Source: an uncultured beta proteobacterium (GTDB lineage Bacteria > Pseudomonadota > Gammaproteobacteria > Burkholderiales > Burkholderiaceae). Taken from it: 8,024 bases of DNA. Under the pieces are notes generated by a model, which was not told where the DNA came from, did no database searches, and worked only from the letters and a program-made list of their open reading frames with translations. The stretch lies in the NCBI GenBank assembly GCA_903930665.1, contig CAIYZI010000671.1, positions 1-8,024 on the forward strand, written 5' to 3'. Numbering within the stretch: position 1 is the first letter of the stretch; each line of letters opens with the position of its first letter. Made by a program: the position numbers and the translations under genes. Positions 1 to 7,658 of the stretch are shown piece after piece.

Positions 1-296
1 AGATGATCATGGTGTTGACCTTCATTGAGCTCGTAGATGGCGCGGCCATCCCCTTTGCTCGATTCAAAATGGCTACGGAGTAGAAGGCCGGCCTGTTCAA
101 ACTGGGTAAGAACTCGATAAACCGTTGCTAGGCCTATTTCTTGATCCTCTTTAGCTAGAGCCATAAAGACATCTTCTGCGCTGAAATGGGTACCCCCATT
201 TTGGTGGAAAAAATCTAAAATTTTCATGCGTGGACCAGTGGCCTTGAGGCCGATGTCGCGTAAATCTGCTGGAGTAGGGTTTTGGTTCATATTCAT
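1..296 (-). CDS. fur: Ferric uptake regulator Fur (partial, C-terminus beyond window edge)
   Basis: Fur is a cytoplasmic, metal-dependent, dimeric DNA-binding repressor that controls iron-uptake genes. Reading the minus strand from the ATG at 296-294 gives 98 whole residues before the window edge; Fur proteins are usually about 140-150 residues, so the C-terminal third is missing. The visible part holds the winged-helix domain: GLKATGPRMKIL (16-27), HFSAEDVF (37-44) and the recognition-helix block EIGLATVYRVLTQFEQAGLL (53-72). Candidate metal ligands match the E. coli positions: H37 (H33), E89 (E81), and the HHDH motif at 95-98 (H87, H88, D89, H90). A second ATG at 290-288 is an alternative start. 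Neither has a clear Shine-Dalgarno. It is divergent from bamE with only about 43 bp between starts, an arrangement known for fur-omlA in other proteobacteria. Zur or PerR paralogues are less likely given the EIGLATVYRVL block and the pairing with bamE. Confidence 0.96.
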   Translation of the reverse strand, partial: MNMNQNPTPADLRDIGLKATGPRMKILDFFHQNGGTHFSAEDVFMALAKEDQEIGLATVYRVLTQFEQAGLLLRSHFESSKGDGRAIYELNEGQHHDH

Positions 297-314
297 GGCA
301 TTGGGAGCTAAAAT
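286..314 (+). promoter_or_regulatory. Possible sigma70-type promoter for bamE
   Basis: A -35-like TTCATA (286-291, 4 of 6 matches to TTGACA) lies 17 bp before a -10-like TAAAAT (309-314, 5 of 6 matches to TATAAT). Transcription would begin near 321, leaving a leader of about 19 nt before the ATG at 340, or a nearly leaderless message for the ATG at 325. The -35 box overlaps the first codons of fur on the other strand. This is pattern matching by eye in a short divergent gap and has not been scored against background. Confidence 0.3.
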
Positions 315-339
315 CAATGTCTTAATGATACGGCCAGCC

Positions 340-987
340 ATGCAAAATTGCCTTCAACTTTTTAATCGACTTTTCGCCCCGATTTCTGGGATTATTTCTA
401 AGCCTGCGCGCGCCAGTGTATTTCTCCTTGCTGCCCTTGGTTTTTTGGGTCTGAGTGGATGCAGCACTTCGGTTGATGAAACCCAACGGGCTTGGATGAA
501 TACTATTTTCCGCCCCTATGTTCCTGATGTGGTCCAGGGAAACTTTATTTCGAGCGAACAGTATTCCAAGTTGCAAGAGGGTATGACGCGCGAACAAGTA
601 CGTCAGATTTTAGGAACCCCTTTATTGGCAGATTATTTCCATGCCAATCGTTGGGACTATATCTTTGAATACAAGCGTTCAGGTCAGGTCGTTGGTAAAG
701 ATCGTCGGGTTACCGTTTTCTTTGAGGGCGATAAGTTAGTCAAATTTGAAGGCGATGCTTTGCCTACTGAAGTCGAGTTGGTTGCTGAAATTGATGGCTA
801 CTCCAAGAGTAAGCGCTCATTCTGGGAGGTGATTACCGGTACAAATAAGCCGCCAGTTACACCACCATTACAGCAGCCGGAATTATTGGTTCCAAGCCCA
901 ACAGATAATTTACCTGTTGGTGCGCAAGCCGCGGTAACTAACACGGGTAATGTTGCTAATACTGGCGATGCTGCCCCTAAAGAGTAA
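340..987 (+). CDS. bamE: Outer membrane protein assembly factor BamE (SmpA/OmlA family lipoprotein)
   Basis: BamE is a small lipoprotein of the BAM complex, which folds beta-barrel proteins into the outer membrane; it sits on the periplasmic face. From the ATG at 340 the protein has 215 residues. Residues 1-40 form a long signal peptide with hydrophobic core VFLLAALGFLGLSG and lipobox LSGC, so C41 would be lipidated. The BamE domain follows: PDVVQGN (62-68), LQEGMTREQVRQILGTP (78-94), RWDYIFEY (104-111) and VTVFFEGDKLVKFEGD (124-139). A tail of roughly 45 residues rich in P, N, T and A ends the protein, making it much longer than E. coli BamE (about 113 residues). The start is uncertain: an in-frame ATG at 325 adds five residues. 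The frame stays open upstream to an ATG at 226, but that would overlap fur and is not credible. No Shine-Dalgarno decides between 325 and 340. dapB follows 75 bp later on the same strand. Confidence 0.93.
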   Translation: MQNCLQLFNRLFAPISGIISKPARASVFLLAALGFLGLSGCSTSVDETQRAWMNTIFRPYVPDVVQGNFISSEQYSKLQEGMTREQVRQILGTPLLADYFHANRWDYIFEYKRSGQVVGKDRRVTVFFEGDKLVKFEGDALPTEVELVAEIDGYSKSKRSFWEVITGTNKPPVTPPLQQPELLVPSPTDNLPVGAQAAVTNTGNVANTGDAAPKE

Positions 988-1062
988 GAGTGGAAAAGTA
1001 AACGCTCGTATCACTACCGCAATGGTAGGTCTGAATATCCTTAATAAGAAGCGATGAATTAA

Positions 1063-1866
1063 ATGATGAAGATTGCAATTGCTGGTGCTACTGGCCGGAT
1101 GGGAAGAATGCTCATCGAGACCGTTCTTAATACCCCAGATGCGCAGTTGGTTGGCGCCCTTGAACATACCGCTTCCCCACGTTTGGGTGAAGACGCTGGT
1201 GCATTCTTGGGAAAGGTAACGGGAGTAAAAATTACTGCGGACATAGAGCAAGCATTAACGGATGCTCAGTACTTAATTGACTTTACCCGCCCAGAAGGAA
1301 CGATGGCGCATTTAGCGATTGCTCAAAAGACGGCCACCAAAATGATCATTGGTACGACTGGACTAAGTGCTGAGCAGATTGCAAGCCTAAAGAACGCCTC
1401 AGAAAAGTTAGCGATTGTATTTGCCCCTAATATGAGTGTTGGTGTTAATGCAACTTTTAAGCTTTTAGAAATCGCAGCAAAAATGTTGAACCAAGGTTAT
1501 GACATTGAAATTATTGAAGCCCATCATCGTCATAAGGTGGATGCGCCTTCGGGCACGGCATTAAAAATGGGTGAAGTGATTGCTGATGCATTGGGTGAAA
1601 ACCTAGATGATGTTGCAGTCTATGCTCGCGAAGGCCATACCGGTGAGCGTAAAGAAGGCTCTATTGGCTTTGCAACCATTCGCGGTGGAGATATTGTTGG
1701 CGATCACACTGTTTTGTTTGCTGGGGATGGTGAGCGGATTGAAATTAGCCACAAGTCCTCTAGTCGTCAATCCTATGCTCAGGGGTCTTTACGCGCCGCA
1801 CGTTTTTTACAAACCCAAACATCAGGCATGTATGACATGCAAGATGTCTTGGGCTTGCGTCAGTAA
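1063..1866 (+). CDS. dapB: 4-hydroxy-tetrahydrodipicolinate reductase
   Basis: DapB reduces 4-hydroxy-tetrahydrodipicolinate with NAD(P)H in the cytoplasm, a step on the way to meso-diaminopimelate (cell wall) and lysine. The 267 residues fit the family (E. coli 273). The N-terminal Rossmann fold opens with the nucleotide-binding GATGRMGR (8-15); DFTRPEGT (73-80), GTTGL (97-101) and APNMSVGVN (121-129) are the other cofactor-side blocks. The substrate and catalytic block EAHHRHKVDAPSGTAL (152-167) holds H154 and K158, corresponding to E. coli H159 and K163. The conserved FATIRGGDIVGDHTVLF (203-219) and ERIEISHKSSSR (224-235) complete the C-terminal domain. The start is a double ATG (1063 or 1066); a weak AAGAAG at 1046-1051 is the only ribosome-binding candidate. 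A two-codon ORF (ATG AAT TAA, 1054-1062) abuts the start. The gene appears intact and probably shares a transcript with bamE and leuS. Confidence 0.97.
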   Translation: MMKIAIAGATGRMGRMLIETVLNTPDAQLVGALEHTASPRLGEDAGAFLGKVTGVKITADIEQALTDAQYLIDFTRPEGTMAHLAIAQKTATKMIIGTTGLSAEQIASLKNASEKLAIVFAPNMSVGVNATFKLLEIAAKMLNQGYDIEIIEAHHRHKVDAPSGTALKMGEVIADALGENLDDVAVYAREGHTGERKEGSIGFATIRGGDIVGDHTVLFAGDGERIEISHKSSSRQSYAQGSLRAARFLQTQTSGMYDMQDVLGLRQ

Positions 1867-1924
1867 ATTAGCGCGCTTCTGAAATACCTTAGTAAATAAA
1901 AATAGAAGAAAAGAGTTGCACTGA

Positions 1925-4594
1925 ATGAGTAAAGATTACGACTACCGCGGTATTGAAGCGGCAGCCCGGGCTGATTGGGAAAAAACGCAGGCCTATAAGG
2001 TTTCTGAGAATGCAGTAGATTCTGCTGGTAATCCTAAGCCAAAGTATTACGCTTGCTCTATGTTGCCTTACCCTTCTGGTAAGTTGCACATGGGGCATGT
2101 ACGCAACTACACCATCAATGATGTAATGGCTCGCCAACTGCGGATGCAGGGTTATAACGTTTTGATGCCCATGGGTTGGGATGCGTTTGGCATGCCTGCC
2201 GAAAATGCGGCAATACAGAATAAAGTACCTCCAGCAAAATGGACCTACGACAACATTGCTTATATGAAAAAGCAAATGGCCGCGATGGGTTTGGCAATTG
2301 ATTGGTCTCGCGAGGTAGCAACTTGTAGTCCTGATTACTATCGTTGGAATCAGTGGCTCTTTTTGAAAATGCTAGAAAAAGGAATTGCTTACCGTAAAAC
2401 CCAGGTAGTAAATTGGGATCCTATTGATCAAACAGTGCTCGCTAACGAGCAGGTCATTGATGGACGTGGATGGCGATCTGGTGCATTGGTAGAAAAGCGA
2501 GAAATCCCAGGTTATTACTTCAATATCACTGCATATGCAGAGCCATTGCTGACGGGTTTAGAGGGTTTAGGGTGGCCAGAGCGTGTGAAAACCATGCAGC
2601 AAAACTGGATTGGCAAAAGTCGCGGTGTACGTTTTGCATTTAAGCATCAAGTTTCTGATGAGCATGGCAATTTTGTTCAAGATGGTCTTTTGTATGTATT
2701 TACGACGCGCGCCGACACCATCATGGGCGTCACCTTCTGCGCCGTTGCTGCTGAACATCCTTTGGCAACTTTAGCTGCTAACAAGAATCCTGAACTTGCT
2801 GCTTTTATTGAAAAGTGCAAAACCGGAAGTGTGATTGAGGCTGATCTAGCTACCCAGGAAAAAGAGGGGATGTTCACCGGTCTTTATGTCACTCATCCAT
2901 TAACTAATGAACCGATCCCAGTTTGGGTTGGAAATTATGTGCTCATGTCCTATGGAGATGGTGCCGTGATGGGTGTTCCGGCTCATGATGAACGTGACTT
3001 TGCGTTTGCTCTGAAATATGCATTGCCTATTAAGCAGGTCATAGCCTTAAAAACTACATCATCTATGTTTAATGCAACCCATTGGGATACTTGGTATGCC
3101 CAAAAGGATGATGTTGTTTGTTTTAATAGCGGCAAATATGACGGCCTTTCACATGATGAAGCGGTCAATGTAGTGGCTCAAGATTTAGAGAAGATGGGTA
3201 TCGGTGAACTGAAAACGACTTATCGCTTGCGCGACTGGGGTATTTCTCGTCAACGCTATTGGGGTACCCCCATTCCAATTATTCACTGCGGTGATGAACA
3301 AAATCCCGGATGTGGAGCGGTACCTGTTCCAGAAGCTGATTTGCCTGTAGTGCTCCCAGAAGATTGTGTTCCTGATGGCAGCGGCAATCCTTTGAATAAA
3401 CGTGCTGATTTCCTCAATGTTCAATGTCCTCGGTGTGGCAAGCCCGCACGCCGTGAGACCGATACTATGGATACTTTTGTAGATTCTTCCTGGTATTTCA
3501 TGCGCTATACGTGCCCAGATGCAAGTGCTATGGTCGATGCACGCAATGAATATTGGATGCCGATGGATCAATACATTGGCGGTATCGAGCATGCTATTTT
3601 ACATTTGCTCTATGCGCGTTTTTGGACAAAGGTCATGCGTGATCTTGATCTCATTACTTTTGATGAGCCATTCCAGAACCTATTAACGCAAGGCATGGTT
3701 CTGAATGAGACTTACTATTCTGAAGAGCCATCCGGTAAAAAAACTTGGCTTAATCCCTTGGATGTGGAATTGGATCTTGATGAAAAAGGTCGACCACGAG
3801 GCGCCAAATTAAAGGGAGATCCGAGTACATCAGTCATTATTGGCGGTGTTGAGAAGATGTCCAAGAGTAAGAATAACGGTGTTGACCCACAGGCTTTGAT
3901 TGATCAATATGGCGCTGATACTGCGCGTTTGTTTGTGATGTTCGCGGCACCTCCTGAGCAGCAGCTGGAATGGTCTGGTGCTGGGGTTGATGGTGCCTCA
4001 CGTTTCTTACGTCGTGTCTGGATGTATTCATGTAGTCAAGCTGCGGCAATTCTCGCTATAGGAGTGACTCAGTCTAAGGAATTCAATGATGCGGAAAAAG
4101 AGTTGCGTCGCGAGGTGCATTCCATTCTGAAGCAGGCTAATTTTGATTATCAGCGTCGTCAATACAACACCGTAGTTTCTGCCGCCATGAAGATGTTAAA
4201 TATATTGGAACCGGTGAAATTGGGTGAAGGTACAAGTATTGGTGCGCCAGTTTTACGGGAGTGTCTTGGAATTTTGTTGCGTGTACTTTATCCAGTTGTG
4301 CCACATTTAACGCATGCGCTATGGAATCAATTGGGTTATTCAAGTGAATATGGTCTCTTATTGGATGCGCCTTGGCCTGCTGTAGATGAAACAGCTTTGA
4401 TTCAAACTGAGCTGACGCTGATGTTGCAGATTAACGGGAAATTGCGCGGGGATATTCGCGTACCAGCTGATGCAGGAAAAGATCAGATTGAGTCTTTGGC
4501 TTTACAGAGCGAGTCAGTCTTGAAGGCGCTCAATGGTGGCGCTCCTAAAAAGGTGATCGTAGTGCCTGGTCGATTGATTAATGTCGTGGTTTAA
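1925..4594 (+). CDS. leuS: Leucine--tRNA ligase (leucyl-tRNA synthetase)
   Basis: This class I synthetase charges tRNA-Leu with leucine in the cytoplasm and hydrolyses mischarged products. The length of 889 residues is slightly over E. coli (860). In order: the HIGH-type motif HMGH (55-58) in the Rossmann fold; WDAFGMPAENAA; the CP1 editing domain with TTRADT (260-265, T265 matching E. coli T252) and GDGAVMGVPAHDERD (aspartate near 355 for editing); RLRDWGISRQRYWGTPIP; a zinc-module region with four cysteines C455, C463, C501 and C504; KMSKS (644-648); the anticodon-binding helical domain; and the C-terminal domain with LQINGKLRGDIRVP (834-847) and a GRLINVVV end. E. coli LeuRS lacks these cysteines, while Thermus LeuRS binds zinc there. 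The ATG at 1925 follows a purine-rich stretch (AAGAAAAGAG) and gives the expected N-terminus YDYRGIEAAARADW. All catalytic signatures are present. Confidence 0.98.
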   Translation: MSKDYDYRGIEAAARADWEKTQAYKVSENAVDSAGNPKPKYYACSMLPYPSGKLHMGHVRNYTINDVMARQLRMQGYNVLMPMGWDAFGMPAENAAIQNKVPPAKWTYDNIAYMKKQMAAMGLAIDWSREVATCSPDYYRWNQWLFLKMLEKGIAYRKTQVVNWDPIDQTVLANEQVIDGRGWRSGALVEKREIPGYYFNITAYAEPLLTGLEGLGWPERVKTMQQNWIGKSRGVRFAFKHQVSDEHGNFVQDGLLYVFTTRADTIMGVTFCAVAAEHPLATLAANKNPELAAFIEKCKTGSVIEADLATQEKEGMFTGLYVTHPLTNEPIPVWVGNYVLMSYGDGAVMGVPAHDERDFAFALKYALPIKQVIALKTTSSMFNATHWDTWYAQKDDVVCFNSGKYDGLSHDEAVNVVAQDLEKMGIGELKTTYRLRDWGISRQRYWGTPIPIIHCGDEQNPGCGAVPVPEADLPVVLPEDCVPDGSGNPLNKRADFLNVQCPRCGKPARRETDTMDTFVDSSWYFMRYTCPDASAMVDARNEYWMPMDQYIGGIEHAILHLLYARFWTKVMRDLDLITFDEPFQNLLTQGMVLNETYYSEEPSGKKTWLNPLDVELDLDEKGRPRGAKLKGDPSTSVIIGGVEKMSKSKNNGVDPQALIDQYGADTARLFVMFAAPPEQQLEWSGAGVDGASRFLRRVWMYSCSQAAAILAIGVTQSKEFNDAEKELRREVHSILKQANFDYQRRQYNTVVSAAMKMLNILEPVKLGEGTSIGAPVLRECLGILLRVLYPVVPHLTHALWNQLGYSSEYGLLLDAPWPAVDETALIQTELTLMLQINGKLRGDIRVPADAGKDQIESLALQSESVLKALNGGAPKKVIVVPGRLINVVV

Positions 4595-4630
4595 CTTGTA
4601 GTTCTACCCCTTTTGCTAGAAACTGAAAAA

Positions 4631-5200
4631 ATGAGCATAGATCACTTGGGTCTTAAAAAGCAATTGCCTGCTGGGAGCGTAAGCTCTTCGAGGCGGGCTA
4701 TGCTCGGTTTATTTGTACGTGCTCCATTAGGTGGCATAGTTGCATGTGGTTATCGCCTACGAGGGATGGTGGATTTGCCATTTAAAGCGATTGCTATTAC
4801 GGGCAATCCTTCTCCGCCCTTACGTGCAGATCTACAAACAGCAATTTTGACTGGGACTGCTACTAAGGTCGCAATTAATCCAAAGGATGCAGATTTAACT
4901 CTGGAAATTACCAATGATGTAAACGGCCGTGAGATTTTGGCTTATAACTCCAATGGTCAAATTTCTGCATATCGCTTAAATATTCGAGTTGGTTTTAGGG
5001 CATTTGATGCTGCAGGTGCTGAAGTGGTGCCAGAGTCTGAAATTTATATGACTAGAGATATGGACTTCTCGACATCAACGGTATTGGCTACAGATGTCCA
5101 GACACAACAATTCTTAACGTTAATGCGTAAAGATTTGTCGGTTCAGATTCTGCGTCGCGTTGCGGCAGCTGCAAATTCACCTCAAGCAAGAAGCTTTTAA
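4631..5200 (+). CDS. lptE: LPS-assembly lipoprotein LptE
   Basis: LptE is the outer-membrane lipoprotein that plugs the LptD barrel and helps insert lipopolysaccharide into the outer leaflet. From the ATG at 4631 there are 189 residues (E. coli 193). The mature part would start at C39 within IVACGYRLRG, the usual LptE beginning. The domain continues with LPFKAIAITG, DLTLEITND, EILAYNSNGQISAYRLNIRVGFRAFDAAG and the C-terminal VQTQQFLTLMRKDLSVQILRRV. The signal is odd: its hydrophobic stretch holds an Arg and a Pro (LGLFVRAPLGGIVAC) and is preceded by SRRAML, similar to a twin-arginine motif. Two other starts are possible: TTG at 4613 (adds six residues), and ATG at 4700, which has GAGG six bases upstream but leaves only 15 residues before the Cys and none of the twin-Arg segment. 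Lying between leuS and holA supports the call, as leuS-lptE-holA is a common proteobacterial order. Confidence 0.9.
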   Translation: MSIDHLGLKKQLPAGSVSSSRRAMLGLFVRAPLGGIVACGYRLRGMVDLPFKAIAITGNPSPPLRADLQTAILTGTATKVAINPKDADLTLEITNDVNGREILAYNSNGQISAYRLNIRVGFRAFDAAGAEVVPESEIYMTRDMDFSTSTVLATDVQTQQFLTLMRKDLSVQILRRVAAAANSPQARSF

Positions 5201-5219
5201 AGAGTGATGATTATTTCGC

Positions 5220-6281
5220 ATGGTTAAAAATGATGCCCTGCAAATCCATCTGAAATCTTTAGATTCTGCATCTGCCTTTAATCCCCTGTACATTTTTAGT
5301 GGCGATGAACCGTTATTAATGATGGAGGCAATGGATCAACTGCGTGCCAGCGCCAGAAAAATGGGCTATACCGATAGAGAAGTTATGCTTCAAGAGCGCG
5401 GCTTCGATTGGAGCGCGTTACTTAGTGCTGGTCAAACCATGTCATTATTTGGGGATAAGCGGTGGATTGAGTTGCGCATTCCCACTGCCAAGCCTGGTCG
5501 CGATGGTGCTGAAGCTTTAAAGCAGTTTGCTGCTCAAATACATTCTCAAGGGTCAGGTAATGATGGCCCTGATACGATTTTTTGCATTATCTTGCCAAAG
5601 TTAGATGGAAAGACCAAGAGCTCCACCTGGTTTAGCGCCTTAGATGATGCTGGGATGGCCATTCAGTTGGACTCTTTGGATCGCAGTCAATTGCCTAGTT
5701 GGATTGCTGGAAGATTAAAAAAGCAAGGGCAAGAGGTAATAAGCGGTCCAGAAGGTCAGCGCGCTTTGGAATTTATTGCCGAGCAAGTAGAGGGAAACCT
5801 CATAGCAGCCCATCAAGAAATTCAGAAGCTGGGGTTGTTGTATCCGGCAGGTATGTTGAGTGAAGAGCAAATTCGGTCTGCAATTTTGAAGGTGGCTCGC
5901 TACAACGTTTTTGAATTAACTGAAGCAATGTTGGCTGGTGATTTGCCCCGCTTGAATCGTATGCTAGATGGATTAAAAGGCGAAGGTGAGGCGCTGGTTT
6001 TAATTTTATGGAGCGTTACAGAAGAGCTTCGTCTCTTATCTAAACTGAAGGCCGCTAGCGATGCGGGTGAGTCAGTACAGCAACTTATGCGCGCTAATCG
6101 TATTTGGGGTAACAAAGAGCGTTTGTATCCAAATGCACTCAGACGTATACAACCTATGCGGCTGAAAAGGGCAATGCAAGTTGCGGCCGGCTTAGATCGC
6201 CAGGCAAAAGGTTTACATGCTGCTGAACTGCCTGCAGATCCCTGGGATGGATTGCGCTTGGTCGGAAATTTACTGCGTTGA
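5220..6281 (+). CDS. holA: DNA polymerase III subunit delta
   Basis: HolA is the delta subunit of the clamp-loader complex, which opens the beta sliding clamp and loads it on primed DNA. The 353 residues are close to E. coli (343). The N-terminal AAA+-like fold has NPLYIFSGDEPLLMMEAMDQLR (21-42), where the Walker A site is degenerate, as usual for delta, followed by FDW (62-64) and SLFGDKRWIELR (75-86) in the clamp-contacting region. The middle domain has EQVEGNLIAAHQEIQKLGLL (188-207) and YNVFELTEAMLAGDLPR (228-244). The C-terminal helical collar domain has EGEALVLILWSVTEELRLL (255-273) and ends with the typical DPWDGL (340-345). The ATG at 5220 gives a standard N-terminus 19 bp after lptE stops; no strong Shine-Dalgarno is visible. 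It looks complete and is probably co-transcribed with leuS and lptE. Confidence 0.96.
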   Translation: MVKNDALQIHLKSLDSASAFNPLYIFSGDEPLLMMEAMDQLRASARKMGYTDREVMLQERGFDWSALLSAGQTMSLFGDKRWIELRIPTAKPGRDGAEALKQFAAQIHSQGSGNDGPDTIFCIILPKLDGKTKSSTWFSALDDAGMAIQLDSLDRSQLPSWIAGRLKKQGQEVISGPEGQRALEFIAEQVEGNLIAAHQEIQKLGLLYPAGMLSEEQIRSAILKVARYNVFELTEAMLAGDLPRLNRMLDGLKGEGEALVLILWSVTEELRLLSKLKAASDAGESVQQLMRANRIWGNKERLYPNALRRIQPMRLKRAMQVAAGLDRQAKGLHAAELPADPWDGLRLVGNLLR

Positions 6282-6352
6282 GTGATTTTGTGGCTCTGAT
6301 ATCTAATTCAAATTATTAATCCTTATTACACCTTATATACATAGTCAAAAAT

Positions 6353-7630
6353 ATGAGTACCTCTATTCAAAAAATGATGCAAGAGATTGGCAAACATGCT
6401 CGTGTTGCATCGCGTGCAATGGCACGTGCGTCCAGCGCTCAAAAAAATCAAGCCTTACTGCATATTGCCAAGCTGGTTCGTCAAAATGCTACTGAAATTC
6501 AACAGGTCAACTTGGTTGATGTAGAGCGCGCAAAAACTAATGGACAAGATGCCGCGTTTATCGATCGCTTAACAATGACTCCAAAAACCATTGAAACCAT
6601 GGCTCTGGGTTTAGAGCAAATCGTTTCTCTTGATGATCCTATTGGAAAAATTTCTGAGCTACAAAAGCAAGCTTCCGGAATTGAGATTGGGAAAATGCGC
6701 GTCCCTCTAGGGGTCATTGGCATTATTTATGAATCACGCCCCAACGTCACCATTGATGCTGCTGCCTTATGTTTAAAGTCGGGTAATGCAGTAATTTTAA
6801 GGGGCGGCTCTGAAGCAATAGATTCCAATACTGTGTTGGCAAAAATTATCCAAGAGGGTTTAGCAGCCGCTCAATTGCCAATGGATGCGGTGCAGGTGGT
6901 GACCACTACCGATCGAAGTGCTGTGGGCGAAATGATTACGATGACTGAATATATTGATGTCATTGTTCCCCGTGGCGGCAAGAGTCTAATTGCTAGGCTG
7001 ATGGCTGAGGCGCGTGTACCCATGATTAAGCATCTTGATGGTATTTGTCATACCTATATTGATGCAGATGCGGATGTTGAGATGGCAATCAAAGTTTGTG
7101 ATAACGCTAAAACTCAGCGTTATGCCCCATGTAATGCTATGGAAACCCTACTGGTGAACAAAGAGATTGCGGCCAAGGTATTGCCAAGTCTTTGCAAAAT
7201 TTATCAAGATAAGGGTGTTGAGTTACGGGTTGACGCGCTCACGCGTCAAAGCTTGGAAGCGGTAGGCTTTAAAAATTTAATAGATGCTCAAGAAGAAGAT
7301 TGGCAAACTGAATACCTAGCTCCAATATTGTCAATTAAGACTGTAGTTAACATGGATGAGGCGATGGATCATATTGAAAAGTATGGCAGCAAGCACACCG
7401 ACGCCATTATTACCAACAACTCTGCTCAGGCTAACCGATTCTTGCGCGAAGTCGATAGTGCGAGTGTGATGGTCAATGCCAGTACCCGTTTTGCCGATGG
7501 TTTTGAATATGGCTTGGGTGCTGAAATTGGAATATCGAATGACAAACTTCATGCACGCGGTCCGGTAGGACTTGATGGCTTAACCTCTTTGAAATACATC
7601 GTCATGGGTCATGGTGAGATTCGTAGTTAA
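6353..7630 (+). CDS. proA: Glutamate-5-semialdehyde dehydrogenase (gamma-glutamyl phosphate reductase)
   Basis: ProA reduces gamma-glutamyl phosphate to glutamate-5-semialdehyde with NADPH, the second step of proline synthesis, in the cytoplasm. The 425 residues match the family (E. coli 417). Visible blocks are the nucleotide and substrate region MRVPLGVIGIIYESRPNVTIDAA (115-137), SGNAVILRGGSEA (143-155), VPRGGKSLI (205-213), HLDGICHTYID (227-237), and RYAPCNAMETLLVN (256-269), where C260 is the catalytic thiol forming the acyl-enzyme. The C-terminal part has the expected GSKHTDAIIT (345-354), VMVNASTRFADGFEYGLGAEIGIS (372-395) and HARGPVGLDGLTSLKY (400-415). Its partner proB is not in the window. 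A 71 bp AT-rich gap separates it from holA, so it may have its own promoter, although no good box pair was found. hemJ starts 28 bp downstream. Confidence 0.97.
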   Translation: MSTSIQKMMQEIGKHARVASRAMARASSAQKNQALLHIAKLVRQNATEIQQVNLVDVERAKTNGQDAAFIDRLTMTPKTIETMALGLEQIVSLDDPIGKISELQKQASGIEIGKMRVPLGVIGIIYESRPNVTIDAAALCLKSGNAVILRGGSEAIDSNTVLAKIIQEGLAAAQLPMDAVQVVTTTDRSAVGEMITMTEYIDVIVPRGGKSLIARLMAEARVPMIKHLDGICHTYIDADADVEMAIKVCDNAKTQRYAPCNAMETLLVNKEIAAKVLPSLCKIYQDKGVELRVDALTRQSLEAVGFKNLIDAQEEDWQTEYLAPILSIKTVVNMDEAMDHIEKYGSKHTDAIITNNSAQANRFLREVDSASVMVNASTRFADGFEYGLGAEIGISNDKLHARGPVGLDGLTSLKYIVMGHGEIRS

Positions 7631-7658
7631 TTGCTAAAGAATTCGGACACAAAAAAAT

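Noticed and set aside
321..339. TAATGATA resembling half of a Fur box between fur and bamE
   Set aside because: Only about 9 of 19 positions match the Fur consensus and the second half is absent, so autoregulation cannot be claimed.
226..339. Upstream extension of the bamE frame to an ATG at 226
   Set aside because: It would overlap fur antisense by about 70 bp and put over 70 residues before the lipobox, which is implausible for a signal peptide.
1014..1028. CTACC-GCAAT-GGTAG hairpin between bamE and dapB
   Set aside because: Five-bp stem without a T-run; too weak to call a terminator.
910..1251. 113-residue minus-strand ORF opposite bamE and dapB
   Set aside because: Shadow of dapB; no domain features, and the strongly conserved plus-strand protein explains the sequence.
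6301..6352. AT-rich candidate promoter upstream of proA
   Set aside because: TATATA-like boxes are present but no -35 box at 16-18 bp spacing was found, so a defined promoter was not called.
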